40,624 nt of DNA from Bacteroidia bacterium (GCA_030538215.1 JAUNUM010000015.1:1-40624); one strand, 5' to 3'. Positions 8,053 to 16,480 are shown, numbered from the stretch's first letter. A program made the numbers and translations. Notes: a model not told the origin generated them from the sequence alone.

Positions 8053-8949
8053 ATGAAAAAGAATAGAGTTGCCGTTATTGGTTATGGTAATATTGGGAAG
8101 TACGTAATTGAATCGTTGGCTGATGCTTCGGATTTAGAAATCGCTGGAATTGTACGTCGCGATGCTACAAACGTACCAGGCGAACTGAAAGAATATGAAG
8201 TAGTAAACTCAATATCGCAACTAAAAAACGTGGATGTTGCGCTGCTTTGTACTCCTACGCGAAGCGTGGAAAAGCTTGCTAAAGAATGCCTGGCATTGGG
8301 AATTAATACGGTGGATAGCTACGATATTCATGGTGGAATTGTGGATTTACGCAGGTCGTTGAACGAAGCTGCTAAACAACACAACGCTGTCTCCATTATT
8401 TCTGCGGGATGGGATCCGGGAAGCGATTCTATTATTCGCACATTGATGGAAGCCATGGCTCCAAAAGGAATAACATATACCAATTTTGGTCCGGGAATGA
8501 GTATGGGACATACCGTTGCCGTGAAAGCAATTGATGGTGTAAAAGCTGCACTTTCGATGACTATTCCCAGCGGAACGGGTGTGCATCGCCGGATGGTTTA
8601 TATAGAGCTAAAAGATGGTTACAACTTCGTTGAAGTTGCAAATGCCATAAAAACCGATGATTATTTTGCTCACGATGAAACATATGTTTTTCAGGTGGAA
8701 AGTGTGGAAGCCTTGAAAGATATGGGGCATGGCGTACTGATGGAGCGTAAAGGTGTTTCGGGAAGTACACAAAACCAACTTTTTAAATTCGAAATGCGCA
8801 TTAATAATCCTGCGCTGACGGCACAAGTAATGGTTGGATGCGCAAGAGCAGCAATGAAACAGAAATCGGGCGCTTACACATTGATAGAAATACCCGTTGT
8901 TGATCTTCTTCCGGGCGACAGAGAAAAATGGATAAAAAAAATAGTTTAA
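8053..8949 (+). CDS. ddh: meso-Diaminopimelate D-dehydrogenase
   Basis: A 298-aa cytosolic NADP-dependent oxidoreductase that interconverts tetrahydrodipicolinate plus ammonia with meso-diaminopimelate, giving a one-step route to the lysine and peptidoglycan precursor. Evidence: the N-terminal Rossmann motif GYGNIGKYV (10-18); VRR at the NADPH 2'-phosphate position; the conserved Ddh blocks DSYDIHGGI and SAGWDPGSDS (about 117-126); NFGPGMSMGHTVAVK; and HRRMVYIEL. Length and motif order match characterised Ddh proteins. It has its own -7 box 22 bp upstream and is followed after 79 bp by lgt. No dap genes are adjacent. Confidence 0.94.
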   Translation: MKKNRVAVIGYGNIGKYVIESLADASDLEIAGIVRRDATNVPGELKEYEVVNSISQLKNVDVALLCTPTRSVEKLAKECLALGINTVDSYDIHGGIVDLRRSLNEAAKQHNAVSIISAGWDPGSDSIIRTLMEAMAPKGITYTNFGPGMSMGHTVAVKAIDGVKAALSMTIPSGTGVHRRMVYIELKDGYNFVEVANAIKTDDYFAHDETYVFQVESVEALKDMGHGVLMERKGVSGSTQNQLFKFEMRINNPALTAQVMVGCARAAMKQKSGAYTLIEIPVVDLLPGDREKWIKKIV

Positions 8950-9003
8950 AGTTCAAAGTTTATAACTCAAAACTCAAAACTCATACCTCACAACTTTTTT
9001 TAT

Positions 9004-9011
9004 TATCTTTG
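9004..9011 (+). promoter_or_regulatory. -7 promoter box for first lgt
   Basis: TATCTTTG, a full match to TAnnTTTG, 17 bp before the ATG at 9029. The preceding 50 bp consist of AACTCAAAACTC-like short repeats. Confidence 0.55.
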
Positions 9012-9028
9012 CCCCAAATTCGATACAA

Positions 9029-9925
9029 ATGAATACATTATTATCCGTAACTTGGAATGTAGATCCCACTGTTTTTACTGTTTTAGGTCGCGAAATCCGT
9101 TGGTACGGGTTACTTTGGGTTATTGGGCTAATTGTGGCGGTGTACATCGTACAGCGTATCTACAAGCATGAGAAACTTCCCGAAAAATGGTTCGATTCGC
9201 TTTTTGTTTACATGATGCTGGGTATTATTCTGGGTGCGCGCTTAGGGCATTGTTTGTTCTACGAACCGGCATATTATCTTGCAAATCCGATAGAAATGTT
9301 GAAAATATGGGAAGGTGGATTGGCAAGCCACGGAGGAGTTATCGGTATTATTATCGCCGTTTGGCTTTACTCGAAAAAAGTTACTAAAAAAAGTATGTTG
9401 TGGACTTTCGACAGAGTAATGGTGCCCACGGGATTTACGGCCGCTATGATCCGCCTTGGAAACCTGATGAACCACGAAATTTACGGCGCTCCTACCGATT
9501 TACCTTGGGGATTTCGTTTTATTGATAACCTCGGATTATGGATGCGCGGAGCAGAACCTATTTACACCAAACCATCTCATCCCACACAAATATACGAAGC
9601 ACTTATATATTTTTTGGTTTTTGCCATTACCATGCACATATATTGGAAAACGAATGCCAAAAGTCGTCATGGATTGATTTTGGGTGTAGGTATCGCGTTG
9701 ATTTTCATTGCCAGATTACTTATCGAATTTGTTAAAAACGTTCAAGTAGAATCGGAACACTCACTGATAGCCAGCACCGGATTGAATATCGGACAATGGC
9801 TTAGCGTACCGTTTATTGTTTGGGGTATTTGGTTGATTTGGAGAGCAATGAGAAGAAAACCGGAACCTGCTGTTATAGAAAAAACGAGTGTAGATTATAG
9901 TCAGAACGTGAAATCGAAATCGTAA
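9029..9925 (+). CDS. lgt: Prolipoprotein diacylglyceryl transferase, paralogue 1
   Basis: A 298-aa polytopic inner-membrane enzyme that transfers diacylglycerol from phosphatidylglycerol to the lipobox cysteine of prelipoproteins, the first step of lipoprotein maturation. Hallmarks: REIRWYGLLW near the N-terminus (essential Tyr); GARLGHCLFYEP; the signature GGLASHGGVIG with the catalytic-region His; RLGNLMNHEIYG; and a late ARLLIEF segment with the conserved Arg. This copy has a short loop (LKIWEGG) before the signature. It lies directly upstream of a second lgt (22-bp gap), which it matches over almost the whole length, so the pair is a tandem duplication. Both copies keep the residues I can check. 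Confidence 0.93.
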   Translation: MNTLLSVTWNVDPTVFTVLGREIRWYGLLWVIGLIVAVYIVQRIYKHEKLPEKWFDSLFVYMMLGIILGARLGHCLFYEPAYYLANPIEMLKIWEGGLASHGGVIGIIIAVWLYSKKVTKKSMLWTFDRVMVPTGFTAAMIRLGNLMNHEIYGAPTDLPWGFRFIDNLGLWMRGAEPIYTKPSHPTQIYEALIYFLVFAITMHIYWKTNAKSRHGLILGVGIALIFIARLLIEFVKNVQVESEHSLIASTGLNIGQWLSVPFIVWGIWLIWRAMRRKPEPAVIEKTSVDYSQNVKSKS

Positions 9926-9947
9926 TTGAAATAAAAGTAATTTTTTT

Positions 9948-10817
9948 ATGATATTGTTATCTGTCGATTGGAGCTTTGATCCTGAGTTGTTTACAATTTT
10001 AGGTCGTGAAATTCGATGGTACGGATTATTGTGGGTAACCGGTATTGTGGTTGCCTACCTTATTGTTCAGCGCATTTATAAAAGTGAAAAGCTTCCCGAA
10101 AAATGGTTCGATTCATTAACCATATATATGCTTATAGGGATTATTGTAGGTGCGCGCTTAGGGCATTGTCTGTTTTATGATCCTGAATATTATCTTTCCC
10201 ATCCGTTGGAAATGATTTTGCCGATCTCTAAAAATGAATACGGACGTTATGTTTTTAGCGGATACCGTGGTTTAGCCAGTCATGGCGGTGTTATTGGCAT
10301 TATTATTGCCGTTTGGCTTTATTCGAGAAGGATAACTAAAAAAAGCATGTTATGGACGTTTGACCGTGTGGTTGTCCCTGCCGGATTTACTGCCGGCATG
10401 ATTCGATTGGGAAATTTAGCTAATCACGAAATATACGGACACGCCACCGATAAACCTTGGGGCTTTCGATTTATTGAAAATCTACCTCAGTGGGAAAAGG
10501 GCGCTTCTGCCGTTTATTCATTACCGTCTCATCCAACACAGATTTATGAAGCAACTTGCTATTTTATTGTTTTTGCGGTAACTATGTGGATGTATTGGAA
10601 AACTAATGCTCGTGAGCGTCAAGGTTTAATTATTGGCGTTGCGATGATTGGTATTTTTTCGGCACGGTTTTTCATAGAATATTTTAAAAATGTGCAAGAA
10701 CCATTTGAAATTTCCATGCGTGACAGCTATGGTTTGATAATGGGGCAACTATTAAGTATTCCCTTTATTGTCTGGGGAATATGGCTAATTTGGAAGTCAA
10801 GGATAAAAAGTATTTAG
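9948..10817 (+). CDS. lgt: Prolipoprotein diacylglyceryl transferase, paralogue 2
   Basis: A 289-aa second Lgt with the same function and membrane topology as its upstream neighbour. It keeps REIRWYGLLW, GARLGHCLFYDP, GLASHGGVIG, RLGNLANHEIYG and the C-terminal ARFFIEYFKN segment. It differs by an inserted hydrophilic loop of about a dozen residues (PISKNEYGRYVFSGYR) before the His signature, a form I associate with Bacteroidales Lgt, and by a shorter C-terminus. Two intact adjacent copies are unusual, because one lgt normally suffices. They may be redundant, or differ in lipid or lipoprotein preference. Probably cotranscribed with paralogue 1; the next gene starts 95 bp on. Confidence 0.93.
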   Translation: MILLSVDWSFDPELFTILGREIRWYGLLWVTGIVVAYLIVQRIYKSEKLPEKWFDSLTIYMLIGIIVGARLGHCLFYDPEYYLSHPLEMILPISKNEYGRYVFSGYRGLASHGGVIGIIIAVWLYSRRITKKSMLWTFDRVVVPAGFTAGMIRLGNLANHEIYGHATDKPWGFRFIENLPQWEKGASAVYSLPSHPTQIYEATCYFIVFAVTMWMYWKTNARERQGLIIGVAMIGIFSARFFIEYFKNVQEPFEISMRDSYGLIMGQLLSIPFIVWGIWLIWKSRIKSI

Positions 10818-10912
10818 CCCGTGAAATGAATTAGAAAATATAAATCTAAAGAAAGGGGTTAAGAGTAAAGACAATAGACTTTGAACATCAAACTTTAAAT
10901 GTTAAAACTATA

Positions 10913-12151
10913 ATGTACAAACCATTTGAAATTAAAGAAAACTTATTTTACGTCGGAGTAAACGATCGTATAAAACATCTTTTCGAAAACCTTTGGCCTC
11001 TGCCAAAAGGAGTATCTTACAACTCATACATTATTCATGATGAGAAAACAGCACTAATCGATACAGTTGATATTTGTTATTCGGATGTTTTTTTCAATAA
11101 AATCCGCTCTGTTTTAGGAGACAAACCAATTGATTATCTTATTGTAAACCATATGGAACCCGATCATTCCGGTTCGATTGAATTGCTTAAAACCCGATAT
11201 CCCGGCATGAAAATTGTTGGAAATGCCCGCACTGCGGATATGCTGAAAGGATATTACGGAATAACGGACAATGTAATGGTGATTGAGGACAAAGAAGAGC
11301 TTTGCTTGGGTAAAAATACCCTGCAATTTTATCTTACTCCCATGGTGCATTGGCCCGAAACAATGATGACTTACGTGAAAGAATCTAAAACATTATTTTC
11401 GGCAGATGCTTTTGGTACTTTTGGTACATTAGATGGAGGTATTCTCGACTCACAACTTTGTCCCGATAAATATTGGGATGAAATGGTACGATATTATTCA
11501 AACATTGTCGGCAAATTCGGTTCACCTGTTCAAGCCGCACTTAAAAAACTTGCCGGAGTGGGAATTGAAACTATTTGTTCTACGCACGGCCCGATATGGA
11601 CGGAAACTGATAACATTGGCAAAGTAGTATCGCTGTACGATAAACTCAGTAAATATGAAGCCGACAAAGGATTGGTTATCGCTTACGGCAGCATGTACGG
11701 AAATGTGGAGCAATTGGCCGAAGTTATTGCGGCCGAAGCGGCTCAATGCGGTATTCGAAACATTGTGATGCATAACGTTTCCAAAAGCCATAATTCTGAA
11801 ATTATTCGCGATATATTTAAATACAAAGGGCTTATCATAGGTTCGCCTACTTATAATAACAAGCTTTATCCCGGTGTAGAAAACCTTGTGCACGCGCTGC
11901 AAAACCGAAACTTGAAAAATCGTTTCTTCGGATATTTTGGAGGATTCACTTGGGCCGGAGCTGCTGTGAAACAACTCAAAGAGTTTTCGGATAAAATGGA
12001 GTTTGAGATCATTAATGAGCCGGTTGAGATGAAACAATCGCTCAATAACGATTATATGGAACAAGCTCGCCGGTTGGCACAAGCCATGGCCGAAAAACTA
12101 AATTCGGAAGTTGAGGTGATGTCTGTACGAGCCGATACATCTTGTCATTAA
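10913..12151 (+). CDS. fprA: Flavodiiron protein (A-type flavoprotein, O2/NO reductase)
   Basis: A 412-aa cytosolic flavodiiron protein. The N-terminal beta-lactamase-like domain holds the diiron ligands: His80, Glu82, Asp84 and His85 in NHMEPDHSG, His146, Asp165 (FSADAFG) and His225 (STHGPIW). From about residue 254 a flavodoxin domain (IAYGSMYGNVEQLAE) binds FMN. There is no rubredoxin extension, so electrons must come from a separate partner. The family reduces O2 to water and/or NO to N2O and protects anaerobes from oxygen and nitrosative stress. nagB follows after 22 bp and is probably cotranscribed, though no functional link is obvious. About 14 residues at the C-terminus extend past the flavodoxin fold. 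Confidence 0.93.
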   Translation: MYKPFEIKENLFYVGVNDRIKHLFENLWPLPKGVSYNSYIIHDEKTALIDTVDICYSDVFFNKIRSVLGDKPIDYLIVNHMEPDHSGSIELLKTRYPGMKIVGNARTADMLKGYYGITDNVMVIEDKEELCLGKNTLQFYLTPMVHWPETMMTYVKESKTLFSADAFGTFGTLDGGILDSQLCPDKYWDEMVRYYSNIVGKFGSPVQAALKKLAGVGIETICSTHGPIWTETDNIGKVVSLYDKLSKYEADKGLVIAYGSMYGNVEQLAEVIAAEAAQCGIRNIVMHNVSKSHNSEIIRDIFKYKGLIIGSPTYNNKLYPGVENLVHALQNRNLKNRFFGYFGGFTWAGAAVKQLKEFSDKMEFEIINEPVEMKQSLNNDYMEQARRLAQAMAEKLNSEVEVMSVRADTSCH

Positions 12152-12173
12152 TAATTTAATTTTTTAAAAATAT

Positions 12174-12983
12174 ATGAGACTGATTATTCAACCTGATGCC
12201 AATCAAATGGCTCAGTGGGCTGCGAATTATATCGCTGCAAAAATTAATAAGGCAAATCCAACTCCCGAAAAACCTTTCGTATTGGGCTTGCCTACCGGTT
12301 CTTCTCCGCTTTTGACATACAAGGCGTTGATTAATTTATATGAAACAGGTGTGGTGTCGTTTGAAAATGTGGTAACTTTTAATATGGACGAATATATTGG
12401 TTTGCCTAAAGAACATCCGCAGAGTTACCACACGTTTATGTGGGATAATTTCTTCAATAAAATCGATATTAAAAAGGAAAACGTGCATATCCTGAATGGA
12501 ATGGCCGAAAATCCTGAAGCCGAATGTCAGGCGTATGAAGATGCTATAAAAAATGCCGGAGGCATCGATTTATTTCTTGGCGGAATTGGTCCTGATGGGC
12601 ATATCGCTTTTAATGAGCCGGGTTCGTCGCTTTCGTCGCGCACGCGAATTAAAACGCTTACAACCGATACGGTTATTGCCAACTCGCGCTTTTTCGATAA
12701 TGATGTGAACAAAGTTCCCAAGACAGCCCTTACGGTGGGAGTAGGAACGGTTCTTGACGCGAAAGAAGTGTTGATTCTGGTAAACGGTCACCACAAAGCG
12801 CGTGCGCTATATCATGCCGTGGAAGGGCCTATTAACCAAATGTGGACGATTAGCGCATTGCAAATGCACGAAAAGGGTATTATCGTGTGCGATTACGATG
12901 CGTGCGCTGAACTGAAAGTTGGCACGTACAAGTATTTCTTAGATATTGAACACGATAATTTGGATCCGGAATCGTTGTTGTAA
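12174..12983 (+). CDS. nagB: Glucosamine-6-phosphate deaminase
   Basis: A 269-aa cytosolic enzyme that converts glucosamine-6-phosphate to fructose-6-phosphate and ammonia in amino-sugar catabolism. Motifs: [10 protein letters not shown] (phosphate binding, about 38-47), the catalytic Asp in [10 protein letters not shown] (about 72), and [16 protein letters not shown] with the ring-opening Asp/His pair and Glu. Length equals that of the E. coli-type enzyme (about 266 aa). It closes a plus-strand unit and is followed by a hairpin terminator at 13022-13051. Confidence 0.95.
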   Translation: MRLIIQPDANQMAQWAANYIAAKINKANPTPEKPFVLGLPTGSSPLLTYKALINLYETGVVSFENVVTFNMDEYIGLPKEHPQSYHTFMWDNFFNKIDIKKENVHILNGMAENPEAECQAYEDAIKNAGGIDLFLGGIGPDGHIAFNEPGSSLSSRTRIKTLTTDTVIANSRFFDNDVNKVPKTALTVGVGTVLDAKEVLILVNGHHKARALYHAVEGPINQMWTISALQMHEKGIIVCDYDACAELKVGTYKYFLDIEHDNLDPESLL

Positions 12984-13021
12984 ACCAGGTACGAGGTTCG
13001 GAATACAAAGTACGATATATG

Positions 13022-13051
13022 GTGCGGGAAGTATTTTCCGCACTATTTTTT
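13022..13051 (+). terminator. Rho-independent terminator after nagB
   Basis: GTGCGG and CCGCAC form a GC stem, extended by GAA/TTT pairs, followed by a T-rich run (TATTTTTTT). It lies 39 bp past the nagB stop and insulates the plus-strand unit from the opposing VOC gene. Confidence 0.75.
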
Positions 13052-13078
13052 TGAGCAATGCCAAGTTGTATTCAGTTG

Positions 13079-13483
13079 TTATTTTTGGCCTTTTTCAAAT
13101 TCAATTAATTCAATCGGGGCTCCGTTATGTTCAATCATAGCAACTCTTGTGCCTTCACCTGGAGAATTCGGAGGAGTGATAACATTAAATTCTTGCCTTA
13201 ATAGTTCAAAATCTAGATCGTCAACTTCAAAGGCTATGTGTGGTACATTTTTTATCAAATCGTTGATAGGACTATCCTTATCGAATCTCATCCATTCTAT
13301 ACCATATGGACTTGTGTCAAATCCGGAAACGTGAAATTTAAACTGAGGCAAATATCTTTCACCATTAATCGGCTTATCTGTAGGTATTCCTAAATGATGA
13401 TAACGCCATCCCCATTCTGATATTGCCAAAGGTGGTTCGCTGTCCTGTCTTTTTATGCTCATATTTAAAGTGTTTTTGGTCAT
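13079..13483 (-). CDS. VOC/glyoxalase-fold protein
   Basis: A 134-aa small protein of the vicinal oxygen chelate superfamily. Visible features: HHLGIPT (residues 29-35) beginning the first beta-alpha-beta-beta-beta module, HIAFEVDDLD in the second, and a terminal IELIEFE strand carrying the usual Glu ligand position. These proteins are metal-dependent lyases, isomerases or dioxygenases, or metal-free binding proteins; the substrate cannot be predicted. It is the last gene of a minus-strand accessory block and is preceded by an attC-like palindrome. An alternative ATG lies 21 bp inside. Confidence 0.75.
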   Translation of the reverse strand: MTKNTLNMSIKRQDSEPPLAISEWGWRYHHLGIPTDKPINGERYLPQFKFHVSGFDTSPYGIEWMRFDKDSPINDLIKNVPHIAFEVDDLDFELLRQEFNVITPPNSPGEGTRVAMIEHNGAPIELIEFEKGQK

Positions 13484-13495
13484 TTACAATTGAAC

Positions 13496-13571
13496 ACAAC
13501 GGTTCGAGGCTTTGCATTGAGTAAAGCTCCAAGTTGCACGTCACCCTGCCTGACACAAACCGTTACGTTGT
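13496..13571 (-). repeat. attC-like imperfect palindrome, site A
   Basis: The outer arms ACAACGGTT (13496-13504) and AACCGT plus TTGT (13558-13571) are complementary apart from a 4-nt bulge. Inside are GGCTTT/AAAGCT arms and the 26-nt core 13534-13559, whose start TTGCACGTCA is partly complementary to its end TGACACAAA. The core is identical to site B at 22 of 26 positions. Length (76 bp), bulged arms, and position after one ORF and before the next resemble integron recombination sites. A fragment of the core end (TGACACAAACC) recurs at 13617-13627. No integrase gene is in the window, so the assignment is tentative. Confidence 0.4.
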
Positions 13572-13658
13572 CGATGCCGTCACTGCTTATCATCAAAAAA
13601 TTCACTTCAGTCTGTTTGACACAAACCCCGTGCTGGCAGTAAGTGTTTTTCTGTTTAT

Positions 13659-14312
13659 CTATAATGTCTTAAATAATAATACAAGTATCAAAATGGGAAC
13701 TACAATTACAATGCCTGGAAGCAACAAATTTAAAATTGACTTTCCAATTGATAATTTTTGAACTTCTGAAATGCCAACCACACAAAACACTATTGTCCAT
13801 ATCCCCAAAATAAATTCTAAAATCATAGAACCATAAACAAAAATATTGGAAAGTAATCCTGCACTTGTTATATCTCCATCTTTTTTAAATATTTCTACCC
13901 CATAAATTCCAATCTGTGGAATAAGAAAAATGAGAGTAATAATTGAAGGTATCATTGCATAGGAAACTATTCTTAAAATTGAAGATGTATCTCCTTGCCC
14001 TTTTAACCATTTTCCTGTCCAACTGATAAGTGCGGCATATATGTAATATGAAATCCAACCTAATAGTCCGCCAAGAAAAATGGAAAAACCAAGAATCGCC
14101 CAAATAGACATTTCGTCTCCCATATTTTTCATTGAAGCTCTGCTAAAAGCTCTTGAAATTCCTGATAAAACTAACAGTAATATGACATACTTATCGTAGT
14201 GGTTGTCGTTGATGTATTTGAAAACTTGCCTTGGCGATGTCCAAATTTTAGTAAATAAATCCTTGTCTGTCAGGCTTGAACTTTCGTCATTTTTATCTAA
14301 AAGATTTTCCAT
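13659..14312 (-). CDS. Yip1-domain membrane protein
   Basis: A 217-aa integral membrane protein of the Yip1 type: a soluble N-terminal segment (about 1-40, containing KIWTSPRQVFKYIND, typical of bacterial Yip1 proteins), then five hydrophobic helices. Bacterial members have no established biochemical role. Its ATG follows the Fic stop by only 2 bp, so the two are cotranscribed and perhaps translationally coupled. This is notable because a membrane partner next to a Fic enzyme could be a target, an anchor or an antidote. The link is inference from spacing only. Confidence 0.7.
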   Translation of the reverse strand: MENLLDKNDESSSLTDKDLFTKIWTSPRQVFKYINDNHYDKYVILLLVLSGISRAFSRASMKNMGDEMSIWAILGFSIFLGGLLGWISYYIYAALISWTGKWLKGQGDTSSILRIVSYAMIPSIITLIFLIPQIGIYGVEIFKKDGDITSAGLLSNIFVYGSMILEFILGIWTIVFCVVGISEVQKLSIGKSILNLLLPGIVIVVPILILVLLFKTL

Positions 14313-14314
14313 AT

Positions 14315-15415
14315 TTATTTTAATTCATAATTTGTACTTCGTCCACCGCTCGTTTTTTTCTGTAAAATATCCTTTCTTATTAAATCTTGAATATCTCGAA
14401 GAGCAGTGTCTTGTGAGCACTTATTAATTTTTGCCCATTTCGATGTTGTCAACTTTCCGTCAAATCCATCAAGTAGTCTATTTATTATTTTTTGTTGCCT
14501 ATCGTTGAGAAGTGTTTTGGAGTGTAATTTCCAGAATTCTGCTTTATGAAGTATTTTCGATAAAGTCTCTTTTGTGGAGTCAATAGCATTTATTAAACAT
14601 TGCAAAAACCACAAAATCCATTCTGTTATGTCTGGATTTCCTTTCTGTGTTTTTTCAAGTTTTTCATAGTACTCTTTCCTTTCAGTTCTAATTTGTGCAG
14701 ACATACTGTAGAATCGTCTGATACTTTTGTCAGACTGTGCCAATGTCATATCTGTAATTGCTCTTGTTATTCTGCCGTTTCCATCGTCGAAAGGATGAAT
14801 TGTTACAAACCATAAATGAGTAATTGCTGCTTTAAGTACCAAATCAATTTCATCCTCATTTTCGTACCAATCTAAGAATTTCATCATTTCCGGCTCTATT
14901 CTGTCAGAACTTGGAGCTTGATAGTGAATCTTTTCTTTCCCCATAGCTCCTGACACAACTTGCATAGGCCCAGTCGTATCTTTTCGCCAGTCTGCAACAG
15001 TAATTTTATAAAGATTGCTCCAACCTGATGGGAACAGCGCTGCATGCCAGCCAAATAGTCTGTTTTTAGTTAGTGGCAAATTATATTTTTGAGTTGCGTC
15101 AAGCATCATCTCGACTATTCCGTCAACGTAGCGTTCAGATTCTACTACTCCTGCAATGTCAATTCCTAGCCGACGTGCAATGGAAGAACGCACTTGTTCG
15201 ATATCCAAGAACTCACCCTCAATTTCTGATGACTTAATAATATCTAAAGTAAGCGTGTTCAATACTGCTTCATTTTGTAAGTCAAAACCAAGCGACTCCA
15301 TTTTACCCAGAAGTCTTCCTTGCTGATTTCTAGCTTCACCAAGTTTTATCATCACTTTCTTATTATCCCAAGTGAAGTCACTCCAGTTTTCTTTTTCGTG
15401 TATATAGATTTTCAT
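14315..15415 (-). CDS. Class II Fic protein with N-terminal inhibitory helix
   Basis: A 366-aa cytosolic Fic-domain enzyme, expected to AMPylate (or otherwise modify with a nucleotide-derived group) protein hydroxyl groups. The N-terminus (MKIYIHEKENW) matches the DUF4172 domain of such proteins. The inhibitory motif SSEIEG, fitting (S/T)xxxE(G/N), is at about 62-67, so autoinhibition is built in (class II). The Fic motif HPFDDGNGR at about 207-215 is complete. A C-terminal winged-helix-like domain (about 300-366) follows. I chose the ATG at 15415, because the conserved domain begins there; an in-frame upstream ATG at 15436 adds 7 residues. It is paired with a Yip1-like gene 2 bp downstream and lies between two attC-like sites. 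Confidence 0.85.
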   Translation of the reverse strand: MKIYIHEKENWSDFTWDNKKVMIKLGEARNQQGRLLGKMESLGFDLQNEAVLNTLTLDIIKSSEIEGEFLDIEQVRSSIARRLGIDIAGVVESERYVDGIVEMMLDATQKYNLPLTKNRLFGWHAALFPSGWSNLYKITVADWRKDTTGPMQVVSGAMGKEKIHYQAPSSDRIEPEMMKFLDWYENEDEIDLVLKAAITHLWFVTIHPFDDGNGRITRAITDMTLAQSDKSIRRFYSMSAQIRTERKEYYEKLEKTQKGNPDITEWILWFLQCLINAIDSTKETLSKILHKAEFWKLHSKTLLNDRQQKIINRLLDGFDGKLTTSKWAKINKCSQDTALRDIQDLIRKDILQKKTSGGRSTNYELK

Positions 15416-15567
15416 TCTCCGTATATTATGCAACAAATATACTTCTTATTCTTCGTACATGAAACTTTCTTCGCAAAATTTGCATGGATTATGGTTGATA
15501 ATCTCCGCACTGTAGTTTTTATGTTTGCTGGTAATGGCTTAGAACTCTGCGTTCAGGCGGGTTAACG

Positions 15568-15663
15568 GGCATAGCTCTGTCAATATGAGACGAACCGCGT
15601 ATGCGGGCAACAAAACTTCAAATTTGCACGTCATCTCGCCTGACGCAAAACCTGTGTTATGCC
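15568..15663 (-). repeat. attC-like imperfect palindrome, site B
   Basis: GGCATAGC (15568-15575) faces GTTATGCC (15656-15663), 7 of 8 bases complementary. The 26-nt core at 15624-15649 shares 22 positions with site A. On the coding (minus) strand the left end reads GGCATAAC, close to the RYYYAAC box of integron attC sites. It lies between the TPR lipoprotein and the Fic gene, both minus-strand, as a site following a cassette ORF would. The evidence is pattern only. Confidence 0.4.
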
Positions 15664-15676
15664 TTTGTGTTTCTTG

Positions 15677-16348
15677 TCATTCGTTAAAATATTTCTTCAG
15701 CTCTTCTTCTGCGTCCTTGTCACCCAGTTGTTTTGACTTTTTCAAGTTTTCGCAAGCCAATTCTTTCTGTCCTGTAGAAATGTAAATGAAACCAAGCCAA
15801 AAATAGCATTCTGCTGTCATATAATTTTGTTGTATTGCCGCATTAAAGTCGTTGAAAGCTCTCTGTAAACTGTCAATATTGTAATAAGCAATTCCCCTTT
15901 GATAATGTATTTCGTGTCCTGGAACGTCAAATTCGCTTAAGTCAATAAAATCGTTTGGTGTTAGGTCTAAATAAATTGATTGTCCGCCTTTAGTGTCAAA
16001 AGCTTTATTATAATATTCAACTGCTGTTTTGAAGTCGTCAAGTCGTTTGTAATTATTACCTATATTAAAAAGTGCAAGTGTATTTTTTGGGTTTAGGTCA
16101 AGAACTATTTTGTAGTCCTGAATAGCACCTTCATATTCGCCAATTGCTGATTTATCTGCTCCACGATTTATATATGCACCAAGATATTTTGGGTCTTTTT
16201 GAATTGCTTTGTCAAGTAATTCTATAGCTTCTTTATATTTTTTCTGTTCAGAAAGTTTATTCGCTTCATTCAAATAGTCTTGAGCAGTCTTGAAGTCGCA
16301 ACTAGTCAGAAAAAGTAAAATTGTCAATATGATTGCTACTTGCTTCAT
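15677..16348 (-). CDS. TPR-repeat lipoprotein
   Basis: A 223-aa probable outer-envelope lipoprotein: signal peptide with lipobox LTSC (Cys16), then about five tetratricopeptide repeats. YKEAIELLDKAIQKDPKYLGAYINRGA and YEGAIQDYKIVL show the TPR spacing in two runs, and the last repeat includes AECYFWLGF. TPR proteins are scaffolds; the partner is unknown. Its ATG overlaps the stop of a 26-codon leader ORF (ATGA), which suggests coupled translation. It opens the cassette-like accessory block. Confidence 0.75.
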   Translation of the reverse strand: MKQVAIILTILLFLTSCDFKTAQDYLNEANKLSEQKKYKEAIELLDKAIQKDPKYLGAYINRGADKSAIGEYEGAIQDYKIVLDLNPKNTLALFNIGNNYKRLDDFKTAVEYYNKAFDTKGGQSIYLDLTPNDFIDLSEFDVPGHEIHYQRGIAYYNIDSLQRAFNDFNAAIQQNYMTAECYFWLGFIYISTGQKELACENLKKSKQLGDKDAEEELKKYFNE

Positions 16349-16425
16349 TGTCTTTTTAACTGATTAACGGTTTCCTCGTTTAACGTGTTAGTTTCATTAA
16401 GATTTGAAGAGTCTGTTGTTTCCAT
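16345..16425 (-). CDS. 26-aa leader ORF overlapping the TPR lipoprotein start
   Basis: An ATG-initiated reading frame of 26 codons rich in Asn, Thr and Glu and ending LKRQ. Its TGA overlaps the downstream ATG in the tetranucleotide ATGA. An in-frame TAA lies a few codons upstream, so it is not the tail of a longer frame here. A TATTTTTG -7 box at 16473-16480 would give a transcript covering it. It may be a translational coupling peptide or the remnant of a truncated gene. Low certainty. Confidence 0.3.
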   Translation of the reverse strand: METTDSSNLNETNTLNEETVNQLKRQ

Positions 16426-16472
16426 AAGATAAATGATTTGTGATTATTTAGTTACAAATGTTTTTTCATTCA

Positions 16473-16480
16473 CAAAAATA
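16473..16480 (-). promoter_or_regulatory. -7 promoter box upstream of the TPR lipoprotein unit
   Basis: TATTTTTG on the minus strand (consensus TAnnTTTG), 48 bp before the leader ORF ATG. No strong -33 element. The rest of the 16426-16630 gap is AT-rich without a credible gene. Confidence 0.4.

Noticed and set aside
11522-12082. 186-codon minus-strand frame inside the flavodiiron gene
   Set aside because: Antisense to the flavodoxin domain; rich in Phe and His as expected of a shadow; no family motif.
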